Part shown: positions 10,607 to 21,919 of the stretch, in pieces
How positions within the stretch are numbered: the first letter of the stretch is position 1
How the letters are laid out: each line of letters begins with the position of its first letter
Assembly (NCBI RefSeq): GCF_019393635.1
Contig: NC_057863.1
Location: 622,537,791-622,601,790 of the forward strand
Direction of reading: 5' to 3'
DNA from: Dromiciops gliroides
Taxonomy: Eukaryota; Chordata; Mammalia; Microbiotheria; Microbiotheriidae
DNA: 64,000 nt
Notes under the pieces: generated by a model
The model's input: only the letters and a program-made list of their open reading frames with translations
What the model was told of the DNA's origin: nothing
Databases searched by the model: none
Position numbers and translations under genes: made by a program

Positions 10607-11752
10607 AAACACACAATACCCAGGTATTCTAAGAAAGAGGAAGAATATTCATGTAGGGCAAAGGAAATACACGTCTTGAAGAGCAAAGAGAGCTGAGCTT
10701 TGATGGAGCCAGGTGTTATCTGTGAAATACGGATCACTCCGGAACAGATGCTAGATGAAAGGGGCTGTCTTCCTTCAGTCAGAAAGAAACCATCCTCCTT
10801 CGGGGAGCAGCAGTCCGCTGAAGAAAACAGAACCCTCGAAATCCAGAGCCACCTTAGGGACTTTCGAGTGAGCCGGGGGAGAAGAGAGGGCAGAATGAAA
10901 AGGACACGCATGGAATTTCAGCTCTGGGACCGCCAGGTGCAGCCGATGCAAGTTTGCCCGCCTCAGCTCCCGTTTTTAGGAGGCTTTTCAAAATTGGCCG
11001 GACTTCCCTCCGAACAATCTTGGAGGGAGGGAGGGAGTGTGTTATTCTCACTATCATTAGCCCCACTTTCTAGAAGGGGGGAACCAAGGCCCAGAATGAT
11101 TAAGGACTTGTCCGTCAGCACCCGGCGCACAAGAGTCAGCGCCGGGATCCAAACCCCACGCTTTCCGGGCCCGGGCACAGTCAAAGCTTTGGAAGGCATA
11201 GGATCCTAACGTTCGTTCGCCCCCGCGGTCACGCTGAGACGGCGTTGTCCCGGGCCGCCTCCGGCCCAGCCAGATCAGATTTTCCGGCCCCCTGTGTAGT
11301 CCCACGAAGACCTCCTGGGGTGGGGGGGTGATCTACAATTTGCGCCCGGCGGGAGCTCCGGACGCGCGTCCCCCAGAGCCGCGTCAAAGCGGCTACAGTT
11401 GGAAAGGGCTTCTAAGGGTGCTAAACTCCCCCAGTGACGCCTGATTGGGAGCCATCTACCCTAACCCCATCATTTTACAGATGAGGAAAGTGAAGCCCAG
11501 AGAGGTACATAATTTGTCTAAGAACGCACAGCTCGTAAGTAGCAGAGCTGGTATTCAGCTCAGGTCCGCTATCCTCAGATTCAGGGCCCTTACCTTTACA
11601 GAGGGAGAGAAAGGGGCTGGGAGCGTAGGACTGAATGGGAAGGGGCGCGGGGCTGACTTGGAGGGGCGCAGGGTTCTATCTATCTCCACTAGGAAGGGAA
11701 GAGAAGGAAAAGCAGCGGCTTCAGAAGCCAGAGATGAACTGCAGCCACCCAC

Positions 11753-11830
11753 CTGGCTGGGTTCCGCATCCCCCACTGCCCAGAGCAGAAATCCGACGGC
11801 GAGAGCAATCCAGGCGGTGGCGGGCTCCAT
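11753..11830 (-). CDS. TNFRSF1B: TNFRSF1B (TNFR2/p75) coding exon 1: signal peptide
   Basis: TNFRSF1B is the type I membrane receptor for TNF and lymphotoxin-alpha on leukocytes; it signals through TRAF2. This exon encodes 26 residues, starting MEPATAWIALAVGF and ending EPSQ. It has a typical secretory signal core (WIALAVGFLLWAV) followed by a polar end. The pattern W-x-ALAVG-x-x-LWA and the -P-x-Q end match human exon 1 of this gene, which is also 26 codons ending in phase 0. The start is the first ATG in the open frame, with a purine at -3 and G at +4. The donor is CAG/GTGGGT at 11752-11747. The exon lies inside a CpG island and its gene order relative to TNFRSF8 is as in human. A short signal peptide alone is weak evidence; length, phase, island and synteny together make it strong. 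Confidence 0.85.
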
Positions 11831-12177
11831 CCCGGAGCCCCTGGTGGAACGGGGCGGAGCACGGCACGTTCCACTGCAGTCCGGGCTAGGAAGGGCCGCC
11901 CAGCTCGACTCCTTGGACAGAAAGCGAAAGCTGCAGCCTGGGGCAGAGACAGCAGGCAAGTAGAGGGGGCGGGAGAGCTCTGCCCCCAAGAGGCGGTGCG
12001 AACGGACAGACCCGCCCGGAGAGGTAGGCCAGAGCCCTACGAAGCCCCCCCTCTCCTCGTCTGCCTTGCCCTCGCCTCCTCTCGGAACCTAGACTACGCA
12101 CTGTACAAAGTATCTCCTGGCCCTGCCCAGCATGTGGTGGGGAGGGGTACAGTGCGGGCGGAGGTTTGGGAGCGTTA

Positions 12178-12190
12178 GGAAACGAAACCT
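12178..12190. promoter_or_regulatory. Possible IRF/ISRE-like site
   Basis: Two GAAAC pentamers in direct repeat (GGAAACGAAACCT) lie about 350 bp upstream of the TNFRSF1B start codon. The spacing is one base shorter than the classical interferon-response element, so this is only a weak candidate. Confidence 0.25.
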
Positions 12191-12397
12191 TTGCGAGCCT
12201 GTGCCTCCAGCTACCCCCTCCCCCGATACCTCCCTTGACCCTTCCTGATGCCGTCCAGGGCCCTGAATCGGCACGTCTCTCCTCTGAGATCCTAGGACCG
12301 AGAGGACCTGCCCTGTCTGAATGAGCAGAAACTCCTCGCAATAACAAGGAGATGACGAGACCAAGGTTCTGTCGCTTAGCTATGTGTAACCTTGGAC

Positions 12398-12409
12398 GGG
12401 GACTTCCCC
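12398..12409. promoter_or_regulatory. kappaB-like palindrome GGGGACTTCCCC
   Basis: The sequence fits the NF-kappaB consensus GGGRNNYYCC on both strands. It lies about 570 bp upstream of the TNFRSF1B ATG at the outer edge of the CpG-rich block. NF-kappaB control of TNF-receptor genes is plausible, but function here is inference from one motif. Confidence 0.4.
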
Positions 12410-13009
12410 TTCCCTTATCTTGAAAATGAGGGCGATATTAGCTACTGAGTGGCGGGTGTAAGCACGCCTGCCTCGTGACATCAAGGATGACTTGCCCTAG
12501 AGAACTGTCAGAGAAGACATATATGGAAGGAAAGGAGATGAGCAGGGCTCTTCTGCAGGAAAACAGAAATAGAACAGAGTATGATATTTTCACCATGAAA
12601 TCAGGACACTTCTTGTTTCTATCCTTGTGACTTTGGGCAAGCCATCTAGTAATGGCCACCCAAGTCATTTCCGACTCTCAAAAATTCTCTGACTTGATTG
12701 AGTTGGTTGCTACCCAAACAGTTGAGTGTCAATTTTCTTTTTTTATAACACCTAGTTATTCACCAGAAGAGAGGTGGAAACCAGGACTTCCACTAAAACA
12801 GAAGAAAATAAAAAACTGATAAGACTGAGCTGGCAAGAAAACTGATGATTAAGGGAGAAATTTTCCTTGAAAGAACTTCACACCTGTGTAAATATATTTG
12901 AGGCTAATTTTGCCGCCAGATTACCGTTTCACACAATAACAGAATTTAAAGGAAGGGAAGAGACTTGGGTTATTGTATCTACCAAGCAATACTTCAAAGG
13001 AATTCCCAT

Positions 13010-13125
13010 GCTTGATAAAGGGTCATCTATCCTCTGTCTGAAGACCTCCAGAGAGGCAGTTCACCTGCCACCTCCCCCAGACAGCTCATTCAACTTTAGG
13101 ATAGCTCTAATACATTCTTCTAATC
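13010..13125 (-). mobile_element. CR1/L3 fragment
   Basis: 'GAAGACCTCCAGAGAGGCAG' and 'GACAGCTCATTCAACTTTAG' fit the same complemented 3' region. It accounts for the middle of a 138-codon open frame at 12867-13283. Confidence 0.5.
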
Positions 13126-13534
13126 TATATAAAGGAGTTGATGTTTTACTGAGTAGAAAACATGTCCACAATGACTGTAGTTGGAACGTGATAACATCTC
13201 ACACTGTGGTGTTGGGAACCCATATTTGGGAATTGCTAAATGCTTCAGAGTTCATAGAAACACATTACCAGAAACTCCAGTGACTCCTAATTTTCTCCTG
13301 GACCAAAAAGAATATCCTCTGTTTGTCTTTAAAAGAGCTTCATAAACTGCTCTCCCCCCCCCCCCATTTCCAGGCTTTCTACATCTTATACCCCTACATA
13401 GTCTTCAATCTAGTGACACTAGCCTTCTCTGAATTCCATCTCTTAATTCCTGTCCACTTTCCCAGGCTGTTCCTCCATGCCTCCTGTCTTCCTTGGTTTC
13501 CTACAAGACTCAACTAAAATGTTACTTGCTGGCC

Positions 13535-14062
13535 CTTTCTGTGACAATGAAGAATTGGAAACAGATATCCATCAATTGGGGAATGGCTGACCAAATTACA
13601 GTATCTGAATGTGATCAATTACTCTCGTGCTATAAAAAATGACAAAGGGGATGGTTTCTGAAAAACCTTGAAAGTCTTATATGAACTGATGCAAAGTAAA
13701 GTGAGCAGAACCAGAACAATCTACACAAACAGCCATATTGTAAAGATAATCAATTGTGAAAGATTTCATAATTGATCGATGCATTGCTCCACCACAATTC
13801 CAAAGGACTCATCAGAATACATGATGAAAAAGAACTGATGGACTCAGAGTGTTGATTGAACTATATTCTTTTCCTCTTTCCTTTTCTTCCTCTCTCCTCC
13901 AGCTTTAGAACGTAGCTACTGTGGAAATATGTTTCAAATGACTTCATATGTATAATGGGTATTGTATTTCTTGCTTTCTTAATAGATGGGGGAGAAGGTG
14001 GAAAGAGAGAGAATTTGGAACTGAAATAAAATAAAATTGAATTAAAGAAATAAATAGAAACC
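13535..14062 (+). mobile_element. LINE-1 3'-end fragment
   Basis: It begins like the L1 ORF2 end (CATCAATTGGGGAATGGCTGA) and continues through 'GTGAGCAGAACCAGAACAAT' to an A-rich AATAAAATAAAAT tail. Confidence 0.75.
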
Positions 14063-14069
14063 CACCTGC

Positions 14070-14296
14070 TGGATGAATCTTTTCCCAGATCCCCCTCAAA
14101 ACTAGTGCCTTCCGTCTGAGATTATTTCCAATTTACCTTGTTTGTATCTTGTTTGTACAGAGTTTTTTGCATATTGTTTTCCCCATTAGACTCCAAACTC
14201 CTTGAGAGTCCCTTGAGGGACTGTTCTTGCCTTTCTTTGTGTTCCTAACACTTAGCACAGTGCTTGGCACATAATAGATGTTTAATAAATGTTCAA
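14070..14296 (+). mobile_element. L2 3' end, sense
   Basis: 'CCAAACTCCTTGAGAGTCCC', 'TTAGCACAGTGCTTGGCACA', then TAATAAATG. A Mar1-like SINE is inserted directly after it. Confidence 0.75.
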
Positions 14297-14527
14297 GGCA
14301 GCTAGGTGGTTTGGTGGAGAGAGTGCCCTGGATTCAGGAAGGACTCATTTTCTTGAGTTCAAATCTACTTACCTATATGATCCAGGGCAAGTGACTTCAC
14401 CCTGTTTGTTTCAGTTTCCTCATCTGTAAAATGAGCTGGAGAAAGAAGGGGCAAACCACTCCAGAATCTTTGCCTAGAAAATCCCAAATCGGGTCACGAA
14501 GAATTGGACACAACTGAAGAACAAATA
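14297..14527 (+). mobile_element. Mar1-like long CORE-SINE
   Basis: 'AAATGAGCTGGAGAAAGAAG' and 'TCGGGTCACGAAGAATTGGA'. Confidence 0.75.
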
Positions 14528-14786
14528 AAGGCTCAGTTAACTTGGCCGCATTATTGAAAACTCCTTGGAGAAACAAGTAAAGAAATGGTTGGGTCAGGGA
14601 GCAGAGATCTGATTTTATCTTCCCAATGGACTCCTGCCCCCCCCAAAAAAGATCTCTCCATGAATTGACCACTGTGCCACCATCAGAGTCTTTCCCTTAG
14701 GTATGATAATTCCAGAAGTTTCAAAGGTCAGATAGAGTGTACAGAGTAGGCCAAGAGTGGAAACAGTGACCTCAAATCTCACAGAG

Positions 14787-15105
14787 AATGTAAACTATCT
14801 TGAGTAAACATAAACAGCAAAAGCAGCTCCACTGTCCTATAGGAAAATTAGCATTCTGGGCCATCCTGGCACGATGCCGATTTTGTTCTGTTTCTATATA
14901 ATACCTGACTTGACCCTGGATTGGCATGGAGATTCATGATGTTACTCTGTGCCGCTGCCACCTGGGAAAACTGACCCCTTGTGAGTAAACTCCCTTAACC
15001 CAATCAACCCAATTAACCCTAACAGAATCTATTAATAACCAAGCCGGTATGAGCTCCTCTTTCTTTGGTATCTCAGTATTCTCTTGGAGGGTATGCCACC
15101 TTACA
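14787..15105 (+). mobile_element. Candidate solo LTR of an old endogenous retrovirus
   Basis: About 319 bp bounded by TG and CA, with a TATATAATA box near 14896, an AGTAAA-type signal near 14982, and a segment just after the 3' CA (ATTGGCATC) that weakly recalls a primer-binding site. No internal retroviral genes follow. The call is tentative; nothing else in the window supports it. Confidence 0.25.
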
Positions 15106-15195
15106 ATTGGCATCATTAGGGTAGGATAGTTTGCCCCCTTACATTTGGCATAGTGTGCAGGCTAGTGTGCTCCCTTATGGCATCTCAGCAATACT
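15092..15195 (+). repeat. Three diverged tandem units of about 36-40 bp
   Basis: GCCACCTTACAATTGGCAT, GCCCCCTTACATTTGGCAT and GCTCCCTTATGGCAT recur at about 38-bp spacing. Confidence 0.45.
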
Positions 15196-15514
15196 CCGGC
15201 ATCTATTAACAAATTTTTAAGTGTGATAGTTGTTGATATGGCTTTAACTCTGAAACCATCGAAGTCCCTTTCAGCTCAGACATTCTGCAATTGGGGTGTG
15301 GACTGTGGGTAATGGGGAGAAGCCAGAGGAAATAGACTAGTTGTACCCTGGTCCACTATGTAGGATTTCTGGAGAGATGGGGCAAGAGTTACAAAGATCT
15401 GAGCAAGTGGTGGGATGGACTTCTATTTTTATGCTGCTGAATGGAATAAGCAAAGAGCAGAGTCTCTGTACTGGATCCCAGCCCTGCTTCCCATGCAGGG
15501 GAGGAATCAAATCC

Positions 15515-15854
15515 ACTGAAGTGATTTTCCTGAAATTGAACTCTGACCATGTCACCCACCCCTACTTGATGAGTTCTCTAATACCTCCAGGGTCAACTAT
15601 AAAATCCTCTATGGCATTTAAAGCATTTCACAAAGTCGTCCTGCCTATCTTTCCAGTCTTCTTATGCCTCCCCCACCCCAATATTCTATGATTCAGTGAC
15701 CCTGGCCTCTTTGCTGTTACACACAAAAGATACTTCATCTTCTGCCTCCATTGTTGGAGTCAATCGCAGAATGTCTGACCTGGAAGGGACCTCAGAAGCT
15801 GCCTATCAATAACTAACACACGTTAAAATCTGTTAATAGGTGTAGGAGGATTAA

Positions 15855-15902
<48 letters not shown>

Positions 15903-16410
15903 TTTCCTCTCCTGGACCTTTGAACCTTCTGGAGTTATCACACCTTAAGGGAAAGACTCTGATGGTGGCACAGTGGTCCACTCATGGGCAGATTTTTTGG
16001 TTGGGGGTGAGCAGGGGAAATAAACTCAGTCCACTGCTCCCTGCCTCAGCCCAAATTTACACCAGCTGTCTCCCATTCCTAGAACATTCCCCCTCCTCAC
16101 CTCCTCCTCCTCCTCCTCCAGGTTTCTCTGGCTTCCTTCAAGGCTCTGCTGAAACCCCACCTTTTGCAGGAGGTCTTTCCCAGTTCCCCCAAACCCCCAC
16201 CAGCTGCTCATGCCTTCTCTCTGAGATAGCCTTTCATCCACTTTGTGTATATCTCATGAGTACCTAATTATCCACATGTTGTCTTCCCCGTTAGAATGTG
16301 ACAGCAGGAACCATATTTTTGCCTTTCTTTGTTTTCCTCACTAAGTAACACAGTGCTTGGCACATAGATGATGCTTAATGAATGCTTGTTGATTGGCTGA
16401 TGAGTGAGTG
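15515..16410 (+). mobile_element. L2 remnant, sense
   Basis: 'AACTCTGACCATGTCACCCA' through 'AGTGCTTGGCACATAGATGA', interrupted by other sequence and a (CA)n tract at 15855-15901. Confidence 0.7.
15855..15901 (+). repeat. (CA)n microsatellite
   Basis: About 23 CA units. Confidence 0.95.
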
Positions 16411-16599
16411 AATGAATAAAGGTGATAATTCAAGCAGGGGAGGTAACTGATGGATGGCATCCTCACCCAAACCAGAATTTCCATGGAAGTGACCAATGAG
16501 ACACTTTTCAGTTAGGAGACATTGGGCCACTGAGACAAATATCTCAGGGAAAAGAGGGAAATGTTCAAAACTAAGGGAACAGCAATATTGTTCTGATAT

Positions 16600-17095
16600 T
16601 GTCTCCTCTCCCTCCCCTCCCCTCCTTTTCTTTCCATCCTCTGAACTTTAAACAATGAAGTCATTTATAATTAAATGCTCAAATCAACTACAAAGGACCT
16701 TTGAAGAAAGATGCTATACACATCCAGAGAAATAACTAATAAAAGAAGTATGTATAGCATGGCTTTACATATATATATGTATGTATGTAGTGTGCATATA
16801 TACATACATACTTGTATCTAATGGTAGCTTTCTCTAGGGTAGGATGGGGAGGGAGGGAGGGGAGAAACTGCACAGCAGAGAACAAAAGAAAACTTAGAAA
16901 GAGCATAGAAAAGCAAGGATAGCTTTGAAAATTATTTACAGTATTTATTACATAGTTTTTTTAAAAGTAAAACTGAAATGGAAATTCATGGTTTTACATT
17001 TAATCTTCTTTTAATGATCTGTGTACATGGAAATGGTGGGGTGTTTTGTTTTTTGTTTGGTCTTTTTGTATTTAAGTTCAAAGGGAATTAATTTT
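16600..17095 (+). repeat. AT-rich, possibly LINE-derived sequence with TATG-type simple repeat
   Basis: Contains a TATA/TATG tract at about 16768-16812 and phrases typical of marsupial LINE 3' regions ('CACATCCAGAGAAATAACTA'). Not classified further. Confidence 0.35.
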
Positions 17096-17111
17096 TTTTT
17101 AAGTCTAGGGG

Positions 17112-17535
17112 AGAACCAGAACATTACACACAGTAACAGCAACATTGTATGATGATCAACTCTTGGCTCTTCTCAGCAGTGCAATGATCTAAGACAATTC
17201 CAAAGAACTCATGATGGAAAATGTTCTCCACATCCAGAAAAAAGAACTGTGGATTCTGAATGTAGATTGAACTATACTGTTTCTACTTTTTGGTGTTTTT
17301 TTAATTGAGGTTTTTTCCTTGTGTTCTGATTCTTCTTTCACAACATGACTAATGCAGACATATTTTTAATGTGATTGTACATATATAATCTATATCAGAT
17401 TGCTTTCTGTATGGGAGAGGTGGGAGGGAAGGGAGGGAGGGAGAAAAAATGGGACTAAAAATCTTATGGAAACAAATGTTGAAACTATTTCTATATGTAA
17501 CTGGAAAATAATAAAATACTTTTATGATTTAAAAA
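17112..17535 (+). mobile_element. LINE-1 3' UTR insertion
   Basis: The same L1 3' region as at 47545-47900 but in plus orientation, ending in AATAATAAAATAC plus poly(A). The target duplication AAGTCTAGGGG occurs just before (about 17101-17111) and just after (about 17537-17547). Confidence 0.8.
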
Positions 17536-18084
17536 AAGTCTAGGGGGAAGCAAATGCTGTAGTTAAGCAAAAGGACTTGCTGCCCTTTGGGTTGGGAGCA
17601 GTTTACTATTTGAGACATTTGCTTGTCTCTGTCTGGCCAGAAGTGATATCTAAATTCTTATAGACATGTACTGTTGTGTAGTTATGGTTCGTGGCTCATT
17701 TTATATTTTTCCTACTAAACTGTAAAGAAAAAGAGTGGTTAGAAGGTGTGTATGGAGGGAAGGCACTTTTCAAATCCTGCTTCTCATCCATACTGGCTAT
17801 GTGACCTTGAGTAAGTCACTTAACCCTCTTGGTAACCTCACTCATCTCTCTAAAAATATAAATTAAAAATGATTTGCTAATTTAAGTTCCACAGAAGAAG
17901 TTCTATTCACTCCTGAAATCACAATCCCAGACTTCTGCCCCCACCAAAACAAAAAACAAAGAACAAACTTCTTAGAGTACAAATTTGGTCAAGGAAGAAA
18001 CTATCTCTTATTTATCTTTGTATACCCCCTCCCCCAGCACCAGCAAATTAAATTCCACAAACAGTTTGGGAGTTGGTGTGGTAC

Positions 18085-18690
18085 AATGGAAATAATTCTG
18101 ATTCTGTAATCTGAAGCTTAGTAGCAGTGGGCCCTAGGGCAGGTCACTCTCTGGGCCTTGTCATCCATATGTGTAAAATGAGGGCATTGAGATCACACTC
18201 TGGAAAAAGTCATAGCTCATCCTCCTTCTAACACTTATCAATGGTGTGACCCTGAGAAAGCCTCTTTAACTATCCTTAGCAGCTGTTCTCTCATCTCCCT
18301 TTCCATGCATTATTTCATCTGACTCTTCCAAAGACCCTATGGGGTAAATACTATAGAAATTATTATTTCCCTCTGATAGATGAAGAAGCAAGCTCAGAAA
18401 GGTAAGTGACTTCCCCAAATCACACAACCAATATGTGTGAAAGGCAGATCTTGAAACCACTGCTTTCCATTACCCTTGATGACTTGTATGAGGCTTCCTT
18501 TCCTTTATTATCTGAGTGACCCCTGGGCAAGTCACTTAACCTGTTTGCCTCAGTTTCTTATCTGTCAAACAGGGACTGTAGCACCTACCTCACAGGCTTG
18601 TTCTGAGTATCAAATGAAAAAAAAAGCACTTAGCACAGTGCCTGGCACATAGTAGGTCCCATATAAATACTAGCTGCTGCTTCTGCTACT
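18085..18690. mobile_element. Cluster of three MIR-like SINEs
   Basis: Plus at 18085-18235, minus at 18270-18460 and plus at 18505-18690; the last ends AGCACAGTGCCTGGCACATA and leads into the (ACC)n array. Confidence 0.65.
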
Positions 18691-18784
18691 ACCACTGCTA
18701 CCACCACCACTAGTATCACCACCGCCACCACCACCACCACTACCACCACTATCACTACTACCACCACTACTACAACCACCACCA
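18690..18784 (+). repeat. (ACC/ACT)n trinucleotide array
   Basis: Follows directly on the 3' end of a MIR-like element (18505-18690). Confidence 0.85.
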
Positions 18785-19114
18785 TAATTCAAATATTTTC
18801 CCTGTCACTTATTAATTGTGCAAACATGGGCAAATCGCTTCACTTTTATGAGCCTCAGTTTCCCTATCTGTCAGATAGAGATAATACTCTCTATAGATGC
18901 AATTCTACAGACTATACAGAAAGCAGGCTCCGAGTTGGAAAGACTTGACTTGAAGCCTCTCCTCTTCACCCAGTGGCTGCCTCTGTGGGTGAACCTCCAC
19001 ACCTCACTTAACTTGCCAGTCAGCACCCCCAGGCAACTCTCTAAAGCTACAACTTGCCAAGAAGAGGGTGATTTCCTTATCAGGAGTCCCCAGTGCCAAT
19101 GAAATCAAGTCGGG

Positions 19115-19278
19115 GAGGGGCAGCTGGGTGGCACAGTGGATAGAGCACCAGCCCTGGATTCAGGAGGATCTGAGTTCAAATCCAGCCTCAGACACATGAT
19201 ACTTAACTAGCTGTGTGACCCTGGGCAAGTCACTTAACCCTCATTGCCCAGCAAAAAAAAAAAAAAAAAAAGAAGAAG
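19115..19278 (+). mobile_element. WSINE1-like CORE-SINE
   Basis: TSD TCAAGTCGGG at 19105-19114 and 19279-19288. Confidence 0.9.
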
Positions 19279-19384
19279 TCAAGTCGGGATTGTGTGTGTA
19301 TATGTGTGAGTGTGTGTGTTGTCCCTACTCCACTGTCTTGTTGTGAGGCTCCAATGAGATGCTGCAGAGTATTTTGAAAACTTT

Positions 19385-19580
19385 CAAGTACTATATAAAT
19401 GACAGCTATGGGACCCTAGGCAAGTCACCTCTGTCTGTCTCAGTTCCCTCATCTGCAAAATGAGGAGAATAATAACACTTATGTCCCAGGGTTCTGAGGA
19501 TTAAAGGGTATAATATTTGTAAAATGCTCAGCAAGTCTCAAAGCACCATGTAATTGTTAACTAATGTTGTTCTTATTGTT
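19385..19580 (+). mobile_element. MIR-like SINE
   Basis: 'GACCCTAGGCAAGTCACCTC', 'CTCAGTTCCCTCATCTGCAA' and a GTAAAATGCTCAGCAAG end. Confidence 0.7.
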
Positions 19581-20269
19581 ATTTTGTTGTGATATGTCCA
19601 AAGGCAGGACCAAGGATTCTGCTTCCAGAAGACAAGAAAATAGGAAGTGACTTTTTGTTGGGGAGGGGGAAATCCAACCTCTTGACTTCTAAGCTTTGGA
19701 AATTACCAGGTTATCAAATATCATGTAGGGATGGGCTGGGGGCTCTGCAAGTTTGTGTAAGGATATTGAGGGGAAAGTAGGCATGACCTTGCCATATTGG
19801 GTAGGAGTAGGTACTAACCCTAGAGAAGAAGCTTTTTAAACATGCACGAATATTTCTATAGTTTAATTGGAAGCAATTTCAACAGCTACTGGATAGGAGA
19901 GCTGTATACTAGAGACAAGAGCTTAGTACTGGAGGGGATCAGTATCTCATTTGTAACCTGACATCATTCTGAGGTTCTGCTGTGTTCTTCATCCAAGTGC
20001 CCAGGCCTCCATTGGAAAGGACCCACCTTATCTTGGGTCAACTGAAGAACAAAGTGATTTCAAGCTGAGAAAGTTCCCCTCCTTTCATGATTGAACCCAC
20101 CCCAGATAGTGGGCTGCTTGGGGAACATTCGACACCCACCTTGCTCTAGGATAGAGGAAGGATCCAGCTTCTTCTTTCCCTATAACTTTTCCTCTCCACA
20201 TTGCTTTTTCCACTTTTTCCCCTGGAAATGAAGTTCCACTAAGAGGTGACTGATCTTCAGCAAGTAGCT

Positions 20270-20545
20270 ATTTCCTTCCTGTTCAAAGCTGTCCTGTCCT
20301 GTTCTAGTGTTCTCTTAGAGTTCTTTTCTATCCCATTCCTTTACCCTACCCTACCCTATCCTATCCCTCCCCACCTTAGCCTATCCCACCCTATTCTATC
20401 CTATCCCACCCTATCCTACTCAATGCTGTCCTGTCCAGTTGTATTACAGCTTAGCTCATCCTGTTAGCTCATCTATTCAGTTCCCAGCCCTTCCATTCGG
20501 GTCCATTCCATCCTATTGTGCTTGATTCCATTCCATTCTTTTCCA
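20270..20545 (+). repeat. Degenerate pentanucleotide region
   Basis: Successive zones of CCTGT, ACCCT, CCTAT and CATTC pentamers on the plus strand. Confidence 0.65.
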
Positions 20546-20567
20546 GCCTGTTCAACCATCATTTATT

Positions 20568-20729
20568 TGGGTTTTTTGTGTTTTGGGCTTTTTTGCAAGG
20601 CAATGAGGGTTAAGTGACTTGCCCAGGGTCACACAGCTAGTAAGTGTCAAGTGGCTGAGGCTGGATTTGAACTCAGGTCCTCCTGAATTCAGGGCCAGTG
20701 CTTTATCCACTGCACCACCTAGCTGTCCC
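20568..20729 (-). mobile_element. WSINE1-like CORE-SINE
   Basis: TSD TCAACCATCATTTATT at 20552-20567 and 20730-20745, in an antisense L2 end. Confidence 0.92.
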
Positions 20730-20745
20730 TCAACCATCATTTATT

Positions 20746-21515
20746 AAATGATGACAGCATGCCATGCAGGCATCCAATGCTAGAAAACACAAAGGCAAAA
20801 AACCAGGCAGGCTCTCACCTTAAAGAGCTTCAGCTCTTCTGTGGGGAAAACCAAGGGGAACGCCTTTAATCTCTAAAGAGAAATGAGCACCGAATGAATG
20901 CCAATAGCTAGCGTGTAGAAGGAAAACACTCTGAGCTTTACAGAGTACTTTACAAATATTACTTCATTTGGTCTGCACAGTACCGATAAGAGGTAGGACA
21001 ACAGAGAATGAGTTACTTGTTGACACCCAGGCTGGATATGAACTCAAGTCTTTCTGACCATGAATCCAGCACTCTTTTCACTGACTGCCTCAGAATGCCA
21101 ATTACAAAGTAATTTCACAGAGGAAGAACGCTGATGTGGGTGGGGGAGGCATCAGGAGTTGAGCAATGTTTTGAAGGGAATCAGAGATTCCAAGAGGTGG
21201 CAGTGAAAAGGAAAAGCATACCAGGCAGGGGATACATCCTGAGCAAAGGCAGGAAAGTGGGAAATGGAATATCATACAGGAACTGCAAGTAAGCCAGTAT
21301 GGCTAGAATGTGCAGCACTTGAAGCGGAATAATGTGAAACCAGGCTGGGAAAAAAAATAGGTTCGAACCTCTCTTTGTGAGGAGCCTTAAAGGAGTTTGG
21401 ATTTCATCTTAGAGAAAGCAACTAAAGCTTCTTGATCCGAGGAGTGGCATGATCAGACCTGGGCAACAGGCAAAATGAACTTGGCAGTGGTGTGAGAAAT
21501 GGAGAGAAACAGAGA
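20746..21515 (-). mobile_element. L2 remnant, antisense
   Basis: Same family and orientation as 8585-9985. A MIR-like element (20930-21100) lies within it, and it ends at a (GA)n tract. Confidence 0.65.
20930..21100 (-). mobile_element. MIR-like SINE inside an L2
   Basis: 'GAGTACTTTACAAATATTAC' to 'CCAGCACTCTTTTCACTGAC'. Confidence 0.6.
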
Positions 21516-21516
21516 C

Positions 21517-21520
<4 letters not shown>

Positions 21521-21571
<51 letters not shown>
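21521..21571 (+). repeat. (GA)n microsatellite
   Basis: About 25 units; a second short GA run lies at 21774-21792. Confidence 0.95.
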
Positions 21572-21574
<3 letters not shown>

Positions 21575-21919
21575 GGTATGTATGTGTACATTAGTTTGGG
21601 TGTTTGGGTGTTTAGCTCTTTACTCAGCTGAACTCTGCTCTGACCAGGGTCCTTTGCTGACTCATGCCCCAAAATGACAGGAAAAGGCATACAATTTGAA
21701 CCAAAGCCTGGTAACACCCTCTCCTTCTGTCCCCCTTCTTCCACTTCCAGTAATAGAACAGATGTGGGTTCTTAGAGAGAGAGAGAGAGAGACTATACAC
21801 ATTGAGATGAGGATGAGGATGATTTCATGGATTGGGGCAATCTCGGGGAAAGAACAGAACAACATCGGTACTAGATTCTGACATCTACTAGCTATGGGAC
21901 TCTGGGTGAGTGAGAGGAC

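Larger units (their letters stand above)
1..11752 (-). other. TNFRSF1B: Intron 1 of TNFRSF1B (partial, runs off the left edge)
   Basis: This is everything downstream, on the minus strand, of the exon 1 splice donor. I searched for a second exon encoding the first cysteine-rich repeat and found none, which fits the long first intron of this gene in placental mammals. The content is mostly repeats: L2, MIR-like and WSINE1-like elements, simple repeats and a 33-bp minisatellite. The stretch at about 10620-11200 is not recognisably repetitive and lies next to the CpG island, so it is the likeliest place for intronic regulatory sequence. Assignment of the whole interval to intron 1 is inference from exon 1 and gene order. 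Confidence 0.7.
11100..12420 (-). promoter_or_regulatory. TNFRSF1B: CpG-rich promoter region of TNFRSF1B
   Basis: Base composition changes sharply here. CG dinucleotides are frequent from about 11120 to 12330, against near absence on both sides. Several GC boxes (GGGCGG-type cores) are visible, for example near 11850, 11966 and 12012. I see no TATA box at a useful distance upstream of the ATG, so this looks like a CpG-island promoter. About 11831-11990 is the probable 5' UTR and proximal promoter; the frame upstream of the first codon is open but contains no ATG. A kappaB-like palindrome lies further upstream. Transcription start sites cannot be read from sequence alone. Confidence 0.75.

Noticed and set aside
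11555..11989. Open frame on the minus strand extending 53 codons upstream of the TNFRSF1B ATG
   Set aside because: The upstream 'start' codon is TTG, not ATG; no ATG lies in the extension, so the protein should begin at 11830.
12867..13283. 138-codon open frame upstream of TNFRSF1B
   Set aside because: No recognisable domain, overlaps a CR1/L3 fragment, no splice or promoter support.
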